Assembly: GCA_964580315.1 (NCBI GenBank)
Contig: CAZOKH010000043.1
Coordinates: 1 to 31,233 of the forward strand
DNA: 31,233 nt
Reading direction: 5' to 3'
From: CAZOKH01 sp964580315
GTDB lineage: Bacteria > Chloroflexota > Anaerolineae > Anaerolineales > Anaerolineaceae
Numbering within the stretch: position 1 is the stretch's first letter; the number at the start of each line of letters is the position of its first letter. A model generated the notes under the pieces. It made no database searches. It was not told the origin of the DNA and worked only from the letters and a program-made list of their open reading frames with translations. Below, one piece after another: positions 8,684-17,779 of this stretch. The translations under genes were made by a program, and so were the position numbers.

Positions 8684-9553
8684 TCAAAAAGCACTGAATA
8701 GCGCCACCATCAGCGGCAACAGAATCGCCGCCATGAAAGGCAGGAAAAAGAAAAAGGTCATGGGTGCCAGCAACTGGTTGTCCAGGTTGGCGGCTGCCAT
8801 CTGCACCTGGGCTTTGTAATCCCGCGCCATGCCTCTGGCGACCTCACCCATAATGCGAGCTGATTCCACGCCACGCACTGCCACCCGGTCGAGCTGCGCC
8901 ACAAAATGGGTCAATTCCTGCATGTGGTAAGCCGTCAGGATTTCGGCTGCCACCCCGCGCGCGGTACCCCGACTGAACGCCGGACGAGACGATTTATGGA
9001 TCTCGCTGACTGCCTGATGTAAGATGACACCCAGCGGACCCGGTATCTCAGCCAGGCGGTTCAGTGCCTGTTCCGGGCTGGAACCGGCAGACATTTCTGC
9101 TGCCATCACCGTCGCGGCTTCGGGGATTACGCGTTGCACGTTCTTACGGGTGTCCGAAGCGGCATTCTGCACCCGCAAAATGGGGAAATAAGCTGCCAAT
9201 GGCAGCACCGCCCAGAAAACCAGACCAGGGCGGGTGACCAGTAGATAGATCAGCGCCACACCTCCGAACACGATCGAACGAGCCAACAGCCCGCCAACCG
9301 TCCAGCCTGTAAAGTGACCCTCCAACTGCGCCCAGCGCAGTTGATCACTCAAATTTGCCGGGCTGGTTTTGATCCAGCGTTCACCATAGCGATCAAAAGC
9401 AGACTGGTTCCTCTCATCCAGCATGCTGGAAACACGATGCGCCGCACCGCTTTCGAAATGCAGATCACGTGTCAGGCGAAATATAATGAAGGCAGTAGTG
9501 GCAGCCAGGACAATTGCCAGAATATTGCGCAGGGTATACAGGTCTAGATTCAA
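8684..9553 (-). CDS. tadC: TadC-like inner-membrane platform protein
   Basis: About 289 residues from a TTG at 9553, chosen because AGGAAGG sits five bases upstream; an upstream TTG at 9580 has no such site. Hydrophobic segments occur near the N-terminus (LAIVLAATTAFIIF), at about 100-145, and at the C-terminus (FFFFLPFMAAILLPLMVALF). The cytoplasmic region has the GspF-like pattern IPEAATVMAAEMSAGSSPEQ ALNR and later RGVESARIMGEVARGMARDY. In Tad systems TadB and TadC form the membrane platform driven by TadA. It follows tadB directly. Confidence 0.82.
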   Translation of the reverse strand: MNLDLYTLRNILAIVLAATTAFIIFRLTRDLHFESGAAHRVSSMLDERNQSAFDRYGERWIKTSPANLSDQLRWAQLEGHFTGWTVGGLLARSIVFGGVALIYLLVTRPGLVFWAVLPLAAYFPILRVQNAASDTRKNVQRVIPEAATVMAAEMSAGSSPEQALNRLAEIPGPLGVILHQAVSEIHKSSRPAFSRGTARGVAAEILTAYHMQELTHFVAQLDRVAVRGVESARIMGEVARGMARDYKAQVQMAAANLDNQLLAPMTFFFFLPFMAAILLPLMVALFSAF

Positions 9554-9563
9554 GTCAACCTTC

Positions 9564-10499
9564 CTAAAATGTTTCGTCAATCACATTGTTCAAAAAATTC
9601 CAGCCGAAGATCATCAAGATGATGATGCCTACATAAGCGATTTGAACCATTGGCTGAGAAACCGCAGCTGCCAGTGATTGCGAGCGCACGATGATAAAAA
9701 TCACAAAAGCGGTGATGCCTGCAATCAGGCGCACCGAACCTTTGGCTGATGCTCCTGTAGATTGCCCCAGTACCCGCGCATCCAGCACACCTTCCAGATT
9801 ATTAACTGCCATCTCAAATGCCTTTTCCCATGCCTTTCCGCCGGTGTGCCACAAACGCCCAATCAAGAAAACAACAATTCCCAGGCTGGAGGAAAGCTGA
9901 AATGCTTCTTCCGTCAAGAGCGGCACTGCATCAAAACCCTCACGCTGGCAACGCGGCAGGAACTCATTCAGTAACCAGTTTTGCAACGGACTCCCCGTTT
10001 CCAGGGTAAAAGCCTCATCTTCCACCGCCTGTAACACTGAAGGCGTAATCTGTATCGATGACGAAAGACCGGTAAGAAACAGAGGAATTTCACGTTCGAT
10101 GCGTTGTTTGACCATCGCCCAGTTTGATGACACCATACCGTTGAGCAGGATCAGACCGGCAAATGCACCACTCAGGCTGGTAAACAGCGGTAGACTGGCG
10201 ATCCCTTTGAGAATGATGAAAGTGATCACCACCATACCGATCCGAGCAGTCTGTAGAGCCATCAATTCCCGACCAGCTACGTTCATTCCAAACCTGGCGA
10301 AGGTCAGGCGCAGGCGGTGTGCCTCACTGCCAAACGCCACGGCTGTGGCACGATCTTCCATACCCGTCAAAGATGCCACACGCGCTCCGCTTCGACCAGG
10401 CAGATTTATCAAGTTCTTTCCTGCCCAATAGCCCAAAAACGCCAGTGAACCGGCACCTAAAAATGGAAGTGTCAAACGAAAGACGGTATGGATATCCAA
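9564..10499 (-). CDS. tadB: TadB-like inner-membrane platform protein
   Basis: About 311 residues starting at a TTG (10499) that has GGAGGT six bases upstream, just after the tadA stop. A longer frame to 10568 would overlap tadA by 65 bases and lacks a site. It has an N-terminal helix (FLGAGSLAFLGYWAGK), a central pair at about 95-140 (IGMVVITFIILKGIASLPLF, then AFAGLILLNGMV), a cytoplasmic helical domain with EREIPLFLTGLSSSIQITPS and a C-terminal pair (RLIAGITAFVIFIIV; IAYVGIIILMIFGW). This is the T2SSF/TadB layout and its place after tadA is standard. Confidence 0.78.
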   Translation of the reverse strand: MDIHTVFRLTLPFLGAGSLAFLGYWAGKNLINLPGRSGARVASLTGMEDRATAVAFGSEAHRLRLTFARFGMNVAGRELMALQTARIGMVVITFIILKGIASLPLFTSLSGAFAGLILLNGMVSSNWAMVKQRIEREIPLFLTGLSSSIQITPSVLQAVEDEAFTLETGSPLQNWLLNEFLPRCQREGFDAVPLLTEEAFQLSSSLGIVVFLIGRLWHTGGKAWEKAFEMAVNNLEGVLDARVLGQSTGASAKGSVRLIAGITAFVIFIIVRSQSLAAAVSQPMVQIAYVGIIILMIFGWNFLNNVIDETF

Positions 10500-10503
10500 T
10501 GGG

Positions 10504-11745
10504 CTACCTCCGTGTAAATGGCTGGATCTTTTCTTCACCGCAGGCAAAGAGTTGTTCGAAAACGACATCCCCGGCTTTGAGTTCAGGAGCCACCTGCCAG
10601 ACGCCGATCAAGCGCCGTTTGTTTTCACCAGGGAGAAAACCCACCTGCACAACCAGGTCAATTGCCTGGGCAAACAATTCTTTGCCGCCCAGCATAGGAA
10701 TTTGAGCATCCAGTAACATGATCAAAGACATGCGTTTCACGGCTGCCGCCGGGCTGTCGGCATGAAAAGTGGACAATCCGGGATGATCGGACATTTGCGC
10801 CCGAAAGAGAGCGGCAGCAGCGTCACCAGTGCGCACCTCGCCCACAATCAACCAGCGTGGCGACATGCGCATGGCATCGTCCACACCGTGGCGTAAGGTG
10901 TAATCCACCACGGAAGTGGAACCGATGGGTGCTTTTCTTGCTTCAATGGTGATCACATGCGGATGATCCACCCAGATCTCCTCCGGATCCTCAATCTTGA
11001 CGACCCTGGCAGATTTTGGGATGGCATTTCACATCGCAGAGAGAAAGGTGGTCTTCCCGCTGGCTGTACCGCCGATCACCAGCATTCTTGCCTGACGTGC
11101 TACACACGCCAGTAAAGAAGCAATCACTGCCTGTGGAGCAAGCCCCCAGGCAACCAGTTTTTCCGGGCTGACCGGCGCAGGCTCAAACAAGCGGATATTA
11201 ATTGAGTATTCACCCATCCTGGAAGGGCAGATCGCCGGATGCAGTACCTGTACCCGTGCACCACCTTTCAAACCAGGCAGGCTCTCCACCCGCGGCAGCT
11301 TGGCGCTGATGGCGGGTACTGCTTCGCTGATTCCCCGACCGGTAGGGCGCAGCAACGCTTCAACTATTCGAGCACAGATGGATGCGTCCAGGGGTGGATC
11401 GTTGAGCAAGATAAAATCATGAGCCCCTTTCTTCAACAGAAAGATTTGTCCTTCCGGGGTGATCACAATCTCGGACAGATCGTTGCGCCGCAGCAACGGC
11501 AATAAAACACCCATTCCATTCACCCGACCTACCACCTGCTCCGCCATGGCTAGCACTGCATCACGCGGCGCATCGGTACGCTTGCGGTTCAAGACGTGGC
11601 TGACGGCACTGGCAGCGCGCGGGGTGAGCTGATCCACGTCCACCATCTGACGGAAAGTGAGTGCATTGGCGATCTCATCGGCGGCTTCATCAACCACCGC
11701 AGACTGCTCTTCCTGAGAGAGTGTCTGGAAAAAATCCCATGCCAT
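10504..11745 (-). pseudogene. tadA: TadA/CpaF secretion ATPase, interrupted by an in-frame TGA
   Basis: The frame encodes a 413-codon CpaF/TadA hexameric ATPase that would power pilus assembly. Before the break are the N-terminal helical domain, a linker and the Walker A (VIGGTASGKTTFLSAM). TGA at 11029-11031 follows that Met at codon 239. The same frame continues at once with NAIPKSARVVKIEDPEEIW, the Asp box, then MSPRWLIVGEVRTGDA (Walker B) and GLSTFHADSP (His box). All catalytic motifs survive on either side, so the lesion is recent, a base-call error, or read through. As written, the products would be 11029-11745 (238 residues, no Walker B) and at most 10504-10971 from a GTG (155 residues). 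Its ATG (11745) has CAGGTGAT upstream. Confidence 0.85.
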
Positions 11746-11748
11746 AGA

Positions 11749-13056
11749 TCACCTGCCTGCCTTGCGAATACGGATCGGCCCCAGGTTGATGACCGCCTGT
11801 TTATCCTCAGCATTGCCCTTATATTTGCCATTGGAGGGCTGCCCCAGGATGGCATCAGCCAAGCTGTGCACAGGGCGGGCAAATTGCTCTGAAGCGGTCA
11901 GCACGGAACGCCCGGCATTGGCAGTCAGCGCCACTTCAGGGATATCCGGGATGGTGGCTGCCACCGGGGGAAAACCGGTAATCCCCACCGATTGACCAAA
12001 GGTACGGGCAGCTTCATGCCACTCATCAGGGGAAAGTAATCCATTGCGAGTACGATTGAGCACTACATAGACATTGCCCAACCCTACCCGGTGTTGACCG
12101 GCTAGCTTTTGAAAAACGACGCGGTAGGCTTCCGCTGTAATTACTGCGTGATCCACTGTAGGTAAAGCGGGCAGTATCAAGGTATTGCTGGCGGAAATGG
12201 CGGAGGGATAAGCAGTCGAAACCGGGACATCGAAAATCACCACCGCATAACCGCCAAAGGCAGCGGCAATTGCCAGGCTGTTGATGGAAGTCTGTTCCTC
12301 TGGTTTTTGTAACAGATCTTTTTCACGCAAGGTATCCTGTAATCCGACCAGCACATCCAGATTGCCCACTTTCTGTACAGCAGGCTGGATTCCATCTTCA
12401 AAGGTGGGTCTGGCCAGCCATTGAGACAGGTTGGGGATGGTTTTGAGGTTGAAAAACACCGGCAGGGAAACATCGGGGATGGAAAGCCCCACCAGCAGCG
12501 TTCGAAACCCACGCTGCGCAGCATCCAATGCCAGGGCTGCCGCCAGGGTGGATTTACCGCTTCCACCTGTGCGATTCCAGACCGAACACACACGCAATCC
12601 ACCAATGCTGTTTTGTCCGCTATTCTGCCAGGATGGACGCGAAAGCGCGGGTGCCTGACGACGGAGTGTCGTGATGTCATTGAGGATGCGGGCAGACAAA
12701 TCCACCAGGTTTACATCCCCCACAAAAACACCCTTTACTGCCGACATCTCTCGCACCGGTCGGCTGGTTTCATCCTTTACACCGGCGGGCAATACCACAT
12801 AGGCGGCTCCCTGCACTTTAGTCAGGAACTGGGTGAGATTATCCGGGCCACTGAAGATACCAGCATCCAGCAGAATCACCTCAGGATTGTAGGCGAGCTT
12901 TGCTTGCAAGTCTTGCGGGTCGGTGGCAAAGGTCGAGACACGAAAACGGGTATCCATCTGGAAGGTTTGTGACCACACAGTTACCCGTGCCGGTGGACCA
13001 GCCAGCAAGATTACCACCGCATCACTGGAATCAGGTTGTGCTGCACCCCAGGTCAT
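11749..13056 (-). CDS. tadZ: TadZ/CpaE-like pilus localisation ATPase
   Basis: 435 residues. The N-terminal 120 residues look like an atypical receiver domain (VILLAGPPARVTVW, EVILLDAGIF). A MinD/ParA-like ATPase follows with the P-loop VWNRTGGSGKSTLAAALALD and FDVPVS as the Walker B region. The MinD-type signature Lys that normally precedes GG is Thr here, which suggests weak or modified ATP hydrolysis, as reported for other CpaE/TadZ proteins. TadZ targets the Tad machine in the cell. The ATG has AAGGAGG six bases upstream and overlaps the cpaB stop as ATGA. Gene order cpaB-tadZ-tadA-tadB-tadC is canonical. Confidence 0.86.
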   Translation of the reverse strand: MTWGAAQPDSSDAVVILLAGPPARVTVWSQTFQMDTRFRVSTFATDPQDLQAKLAYNPEVILLDAGIFSGPDNLTQFLTKVQGAAYVVLPAGVKDETSRPVREMSAVKGVFVGDVNLVDLSARILNDITTLRRQAPALSRPSWQNSGQNSIGGLRVCSVWNRTGGSGKSTLAAALALDAAQRGFRTLLVGLSIPDVSLPVFFNLKTIPNLSQWLARPTFEDGIQPAVQKVGNLDVLVGLQDTLREKDLLQKPEEQTSINSLAIAAAFGGYAVVIFDVPVSTAYPSAISASNTLILPALPTVDHAVITAEAYRVVFQKLAGQHRVGLGNVYVVLNRTRNGLLSPDEWHEAARTFGQSVGITGFPPVAATIPDIPEVALTANAGRSVLTASEQFARPVHSLADAILGQPSNGKYKGNAEDKQAVINLGPIRIRKAGR

Positions 13057-13952
13057 TGTTCGCCTCCTTGCGGCAGCGGCGTGGGGGTGAAAAGTGGTAT
13101 TGGTACACCATAAGGTGTGTTAGTCGGCGTGGGGGTGGGCGTGGAAGTTGCGGCAAACACCATCAGATCGGGCAGCCAGATGCCTGATGAAGCAAATGGT
13201 TCCGACTCATCCGGCATAAGATACAGAGTAAGGGCGGTATTTTCGGCTGCATTCAATGCTGCGAGCAGTTCAATGGCATTCACCAGGCGAGTCAGACCGG
13301 GGATATCCGGACTGATTGTTTTGAAATCGTATACCACTGCCATGGCTTCCACCGGTACAGCCAGAACGACTGTACCTTCATTACTACGATCTTTCTGTAC
13401 AGCAATGCCGGTAACGGGATCAGGTGTGACGACTGCTCCATTTTCGTCGCCAGGTTTTTCTGCCGTGAAGGAGGGAGTCATGTATAACACGCGCAAATTT
13501 TCAATGGTGGTTTTGCTGTATGTACCGGAGCGTTCCAAATCCTGCTGCAGCATGACCGCGTTGACACCTACCCGGTCACCAGCGCGCAACAAACCCGCCA
13601 TGCCACTTGAATCGCTTACTTGAATGGCGATAGCCCGTTCATTGGGCTTTAATTCCACCGATTCGCGTCCCAGGTGGGACAATAACAGCACATCACCGGC
13701 AGTGCGATCCACCTGCACCGCCTGTCCAATCGCCTGTGAGGGATCCGTGATCACATCGGCAGAGGCGGGTAGCATTTCTTTCGGAAAGGACTTTACAGTC
13801 AGATCACCGGCAGAAAGCACACGACCCCGCGGCAGATCAACAGCTGCCACAACGACTTGCTCTTGCGGTGCGGGACGCAGCATCGCCAGGGAAAATAGAA
13901 AGACCAGCCCGGCGAGAATATACGGTAAAAATTTCTTGAATGTTCTGTTCAT
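13053..13952 (-). CDS. cpaB: CpaB/RcpC-like SAF-domain pilus assembly protein
   Basis: 299 residues: an N-terminal membrane helix (FLPYILAGLVFLFSLAML), then a SAF domain (VVVAAVDLPRGRVLSAGDL, AIGQAVQVDRTAGDVLLLSH), then the RcpC domain (PNERAIAIQVSDSSGMAGLL, RAGDRVGVNAVM). A long C-terminal part ends in a Thr/Pro-rich tail (STPTPTPTNTPYG), unusual for CpaB but in line with the other exported proteins of this operon. In Gram-negative Tad systems CpaB works with the outer-membrane secretin; no secretin gene is in this window, as expected for a cell lacking a standard outer membrane. The ATG overlaps the preceding stop, with AGAGGTGAT just upstream. Confidence 0.85.
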   Translation of the reverse strand: MNRTFKKFLPYILAGLVFLFSLAMLRPAPQEQVVVAAVDLPRGRVLSAGDLTVKSFPKEMLPASADVITDPSQAIGQAVQVDRTAGDVLLLSHLGRESVELKPNERAIAIQVSDSSGMAGLLRAGDRVGVNAVMLQQDLERSGTYSKTTIENLRVLYMTPSFTAEKPGDENGAVVTPDPVTGIAVQKDRSNEGTVVLAVPVEAMAVVYDFKTISPDIPGLTRLVNAIELLAALNAAENTALTLYLMPDESEPFASSGIWLPDLMVFAATSTPTPTPTNTPYGVPIPLFTPTPLPQGGEQ

Positions 13953-14161
13953 CCATCACCTCTTTGGACAAATTCGTTTTTCAACATTTCGTGGATGACC
14001 GCTGCTTCGGTCAGTTCACGCAGATCGCAATGCACAACCCGCTCTTGCTGCTGGTTATCACGTTCCACCACGATAACCAGGGCATGCTTGATTAATGGCA
14101 CTGTCTTGAAGAATTCGTATACTGATTCAAGGGGAATCAGGGTTTGAGATTTATCTTTCAT
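13949..14161 (-). CDS. Small conserved-looking cytoplasmic protein, unknown function
   Basis: 70 residues from the ATG at 14161 (MKDKSQTLIPLESVYEFFKT), chosen over the ATG at 14173 because GAGGA lies just before it. There is no signal or membrane segment. Hydrophobic strand-like pieces (HALVIVVERD, ERVVHCDLRELTEAAVI) alternate with helices, giving a compact alpha/beta look. I recognise no family. It sits between a small anchored stalk protein and cpaB, overlapping the former by 11 bases and the latter by 4, so it is certainly part of the operon. Confidence 0.6.
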   Translation of the reverse strand: MKDKSQTLIPLESVYEFFKTVPLIKHALVIVVERDNQQQERVVHCDLRELTEAAVIHEMLKNEFVQRGDG

Positions 14162-14510
14162 GGAGTTCCTCATTTATTAGAGTAGGAGTTTGGGTCGGAG
14201 TGGGAGACTGCCAACCCACCGGTGTGCGGGTAGGTGTACTGGTTGGAATTGGCGTGATGGTTGCCCACCAGGTAGGCATGCACTGCAGGGTAGGCATTTC
14301 CTGCCACCAGCCTGACGTTTCTAATGGTGGTTGGTGCGTTGCGGTTACAATCGCCTGAGGCAACTCTTGTGTGGAAACCAGTGAATTATTCTTATTGGCA
14401 AATGGCAGTGGCCAGAACCGTGGCAAAATGATTCCCAGCGAGAGCAGCAATCCGGACAGGAATAACACAATGGCAGTCATGATAAGAAAAGGTGGGATCA
14501 GGGGCTTCAT
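14151..14510 (-). CDS. Small membrane protein with Thr/Pro-rich extracellular tail
   Basis: 119 residues. One N-terminal helix (FLIMTAIVLFLSGLLLSLGI) is followed by about 85 residues rich in Thr, Pro and Trp, including TITPIPTSTPTRTP and SPTPTQTPT. These resemble the flexible stalks seen in other exported proteins of the operon and typical of Chloroflexota surface proteins. No domain is recognised. The ATG overlaps the stop of the HerA/VirB4-like ATPase gene by four bases, so the two are coupled and may be partners at the membrane. Confidence 0.65.
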   Translation of the reverse strand: MKPLIPPFLIMTAIVLFLSGLLLSLGIILPRFWPLPFANKNNSLVSTQELPQAIVTATHQPPLETSGWWQEMPTLQCMPTWWATITPIPTSTPTRTPVGWQSPTPTQTPTLINEELHER

Positions 14511-17500
14511 AAGATAATCCTTCCTACCTTTTGGGCGATTTCGTTATCACTGGGTTCCGGAACGTCCAGAATAAGTGGATGAAATAAAAAGGGTAACTGT
14601 GATTCACGGTTATACACATAGGGAAACCGCCCGATTACCATACCGATATGCTCGTCGGCGATGAAACGCCGCCAGGGTTCATCTACAAATCCCTTCTCCG
14701 ATCTTGCGATAGCCGAGAGCACCACATCCTTGTCCTTGGGATCGGAGAGGTAACCAACTACCAGGTTATTACATGAACTGCGGATACCTTCTGGAATCAG
14801 GCTGGGCGATTGGGTGATCACTCCGAAGAAGGCTCCATACTTACGGGCATCGCGGAACATGTTACCGTACTGTTCAGACATGGTTGGACCCAGACGCGCC
14901 TGTGGATCGCCGCCATCCATCCCTGAGAAAATGATATTGGCTTCCTCAAAAACCATGAAAAGGTCTGCTTCACCCTGGTTGAGTTGACGTTCACGACGCA
15001 CCACCATATCCGAATAAATCAACCAGCCTGCCCATCCCAACAACCAGGCTTTGGCGAAATTATCCAGAAACTTACCTCCCTCCAAGATCACCACACCATC
15101 TGGCCTCCCCAGATCTTCAATGGGTAATGCATCTTTACCGGGGGCGAACTGAGCAGATGGGGCTCCGCGCACCAGGGATTTCAAACGCCACAGGATGCCT
15201 TCCAACACACCGCGTCCTACCTGGTCACGTGGAGGAAGCGATTCATATTGCATCTCGACTTCGCGGAATAACTCCTGCAATCCCACCGATCTGGAACGTT
15301 CCACAGCCAGTTTCTGGCGCTGCTCGGGAGGCAAATCACGCAGCGCGGTTCCGGATTCTGTCCCGGTGAGGTGGACTTCATCCTGGCGCACGACTCCCCA
15401 GTTGGGGTTTGCCCGTACTTCTGGATCATCCACCAGCACACCTGCGCGTAAATAAACGGTACGGGCGGCGTCCAGCAAGCGGTGTTGCTGTTGTTTCTGT
15501 CCCAGTTGTGCTACGGAACCAAAAATATCTGCAAAGGCTTTCAGCTGTGTTTCGGGATTAATAAATGTACCGATCTGCATCGGATTCCAGCGCAACGGAC
15601 GCACCCCATCCGGTCGTAATTGCCGAATATCCACCCGGTTTTCCAGACCAGGTGCATTGAGCAGGTTGCGCCAGGCAAAGCCAAAATCCAGCACCACCAC
15701 ACGCATCCCCCAGCAACGTGCCATTTCATAAACCATGCGCATGGCTGCCACACTTTTTCCAAAACCGGTGTTCCCGGCAAACAGGGTATGCATCAAGCGC
15801 GGGCGATCCAATCGCACCTGTACACCGGTCAGTTCAGCAGTTGCCGGACTATACTGATGCCCCAGCACCACCTCACCGGGCATGTTGGGATAAAAACCTA
15901 CCCCGTGAGGAATGGGAGCAATGACTTTGAGTGTGCCTTCCTGGAATACTCCAGGGGCGATATAGGCTGCCAGTTTGCTAGCAGGCAGCATGGTAGCACC
16001 TTTCCAGAACAACCAGCCATCAAACAAGTCGTTCTGGTTACCATTGGGTGTATCCATCGGCGCAAACGCCAGGGCATGTTGGATCACTTCTTCGCGTTCT
16101 TGCGGCAGAACTGTACAGACCGGGGTGGGAACCGTTTCCCCATAGAATGCCTGGGGAACCAGCGCTGCTGCGGCGGCGGCTCCCTGTTGCGTATCGGTCA
16201 AAAGATAGGCGCTGGCAGCAAAGCCGCCACCATGAACGGCGGTATTGATCAGACCTTCAAACCCACGCAGGATTTCCGTCAGGCGGTCTGCCAGGTCATC
16301 CTCCATCTGCCAGGTGCGATTGAGGCTGATGGATGGCATCAAGCCAAAACTCATACCCGTTGAATGGATTTCACTGCCTCCCTGGTTTTCACCCTCTGAG
16401 CGGCTGATCGCCATAGCATGACCTTTTCCCCAGTTCTCAGATTGCCCGTGTGATTGTGCTACGGTGTCTGATTCGCTGTGGGTGGAGGTGTACGATTCGC
16501 TGGTGGTGTGCGCCCACCCATCTGTTTTGACAGTACTGTTGGAATCAGCCCCTCCCAGGGTGTTGGTGATACTGTGGGTGACCGATTCAAAATTCCCTGA
16601 ACCGGAAAATGAACTGGCAGATTCGCCCCAGCTTACTCCCTGGGATTGTCCAATAGAGGCATCCCCACCGAATTTGATACCCAGCGGCAGGTTCATCCCC
16701 AGGTTGCCGCCTTCAGACATACTGGCATTCATGGAGCGGTTCCAGCCAGACGAAAAACCGGATCCAGAACTCTCACTGGTTCCCATAGTGTGCGCCACTC
16801 CCAGGCTTTTTGCCCAACTGTCCGTATGAGCGGTTCCTTTGGAAACTGAGCCAGATTCGGTAAAGGCTTCACCCAGTGTGTGCGAAAAGGCATCGGAGGT
16901 GGTGTGTGCTTTGCTTTCTCCATAGTTTTCTCCCCAGCCATGCGCCTGGCTGTTGGTTACCCCTTCAGCAGTAGCCTGGCTGTGACCGGATGCACCACTG
17001 AATCCGTGCCCCAACGCGTTCATCAAAGGAATACCGATCGAGAATCCAACGCTTTTTGAGCCGCGTCTGCGCGAAGCAAAAATGGATGCCAGTCGGGATG
17101 CTGTATGCAGGTATTTCGTGAGCAGGTCACGGGACAACCGGTTACCGGTCACCTGGAAGACAAAATTTTGACGTAATTTTGCCAGACCACGAAACAGGAT
17201 TTCATTCTGCTCAAGCGAGAGGTCGTCTGTCGATTCGGATAAGGCGCCATCCACCCCGCTTTTCACACTGCGTTTGATGCGTGGATCGGGATGTCCCAAT
17301 AAAATGAGTGGGTACTGGGCTTTGGAAACAAAATCCACATACCAGCGGATCGTGTCCATTTCAGGTGACTTGAAACGTGCCTGGGCATAACCCGCCAGGG
17401 TTGCCTCAATGGCAGCCAGATCATTGACAGCTTTCTTCCCGGCTTCATCCGGGGTTTCTCCCTCACTGGTTGCACCGTACAACTGTACGACTCCTGATGG

Positions 17501-17776
17501 AGCGATTTCTGAGTCATTGGGTACGGCAAAGATTCCACAGGCAATATACAGGATATTGATACCTGCGTTATACAACCCGACCACAGCTCCCCATTGTTTG
17601 CCAAATATGCCTTCACCTGCCAACCTGTCCTGAAATGGATCATTAGTCAACACAAATAGCTCCCGGAATGCTGCGGCGCGATAGAACACACGCCCATTTT
17701 GTCTCACCCGAGTCCAGGTGTATTGGAGTTCGCCATTCAAGTGATCGAATACCAGACCATTGCCGAGGATTTCCAT
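14507..17776 (-). CDS. HerA/VirB4-like ATPase with Ser/Gly/His/Thr-rich insert
   Basis: 1089 residues. The N-terminal 250 residues form a soluble domain without a clear signature. Residues 257-470 are low-complexity, rich in Ser, Gly, His, Thr, with Trp recurring at intervals (GWGENYGES, SWAKSLG, GWNRSMNASM, VSWGESAS, GWAHTTSES). The C-terminal motor has Walker A GNTGFGKS at about 668-675, a Walker B FMVFEEANIIFSG at about 944, an ITQSPSLIPE sensor-like motif and RSSCNNLVVGYLSD. This is the HerA/FtsK superfamily (DUF87, VirB4/TraC kin), which pumps DNA or powers type IV secretion. It is the second motor in the operon besides TadA. The ATG has GAGGAGAAG eight or so bases upstream. Substrate is not known. 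Confidence 0.8.
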   Translation of the reverse strand: MEILGNGLVFDHLNGELQYTWTRVRQNGRVFYRAAAFRELFVLTNDPFQDRLAGEGIFGKQWGAVVGLYNAGINILYIACGIFAVPNDSEIAPSGVVQLYGATSEGETPDEAGKKAVNDLAAIEATLAGYAQARFKSPEMDTIRWYVDFVSKAQYPLILLGHPDPRIKRSVKSGVDGALSESTDDLSLEQNEILFRGLAKLRQNFVFQVTGNRLSRDLLTKYLHTASRLASIFASRRRGSKSVGFSIGIPLMNALGHGFSGASGHSQATAEGVTNSQAHGWGENYGESKAHTTSDAFSHTLGEAFTESGSVSKGTAHTDSWAKSLGVAHTMGTSESSGSGFSSGWNRSMNASMSEGGNLGMNLPLGIKFGGDASIGQSQGVSWGESASSFSGSGNFESVTHSITNTLGGADSNSTVKTDGWAHTTSESYTSTHSESDTVAQSHGQSENWGKGHAMAISRSEGENQGGSEIHSTGMSFGLMPSISLNRTWQMEDDLADRLTEILRGFEGLINTAVHGGGFAASAYLLTDTQQGAAAAAALVPQAFYGETVPTPVCTVLPQEREEVIQHALAFAPMDTPNGNQNDLFDGWLFWKGATMLPASKLAAYIAPGVFQEGTLKVIAPIPHGVGFYPNMPGEVVLGHQYSPATAELTGVQVRLDRPRLMHTLFAGNTGFGKSVAAMRMVYEMARCWGMRVVVLDFGFAWRNLLNAPGLENRVDIRQLRPDGVRPLRWNPMQIGTFINPETQLKAFADIFGSVAQLGQKQQQHRLLDAARTVYLRAGVLVDDPEVRANPNWGVVRQDEVHLTGTESGTALRDLPPEQRQKLAVERSRSVGLQELFREVEMQYESLPPRDQVGRGVLEGILWRLKSLVRGAPSAQFAPGKDALPIEDLGRPDGVVILEGGKFLDNFAKAWLLGWAGWLIYSDMVVRRERQLNQGEADLFMVFEEANIIFSGMDGGDPQARLGPTMSEQYGNMFRDARKYGAFFGVITQSPSLIPEGIRSSCNNLVVGYLSDPKDKDVVLSAIARSEKGFVDEPWRRFIADEHIGMVIGRFPYVYNRESQLPFLFHPLILDVPEPSDNEIAQKVGRIIL

Positions 17777-17779
17777 GGA

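Noticed and set aside
11029..11031. TGA read as Trp or another amino acid (alternative code)
   Set aside because: Many genes in the same operon end in TGA in ATGA overlaps with the next start, so TGA is a normal stop here.
15620..16363. Long open frame on the plus strand opposite the HerA/VirB4-like gene (247 codons), and similar ones at 5559-6212 and 12421-12972
   Set aside because: They have no family motif, no ribosome site, biased low-complexity translations and lie wholly antisense to well-supported genes in a packed operon.
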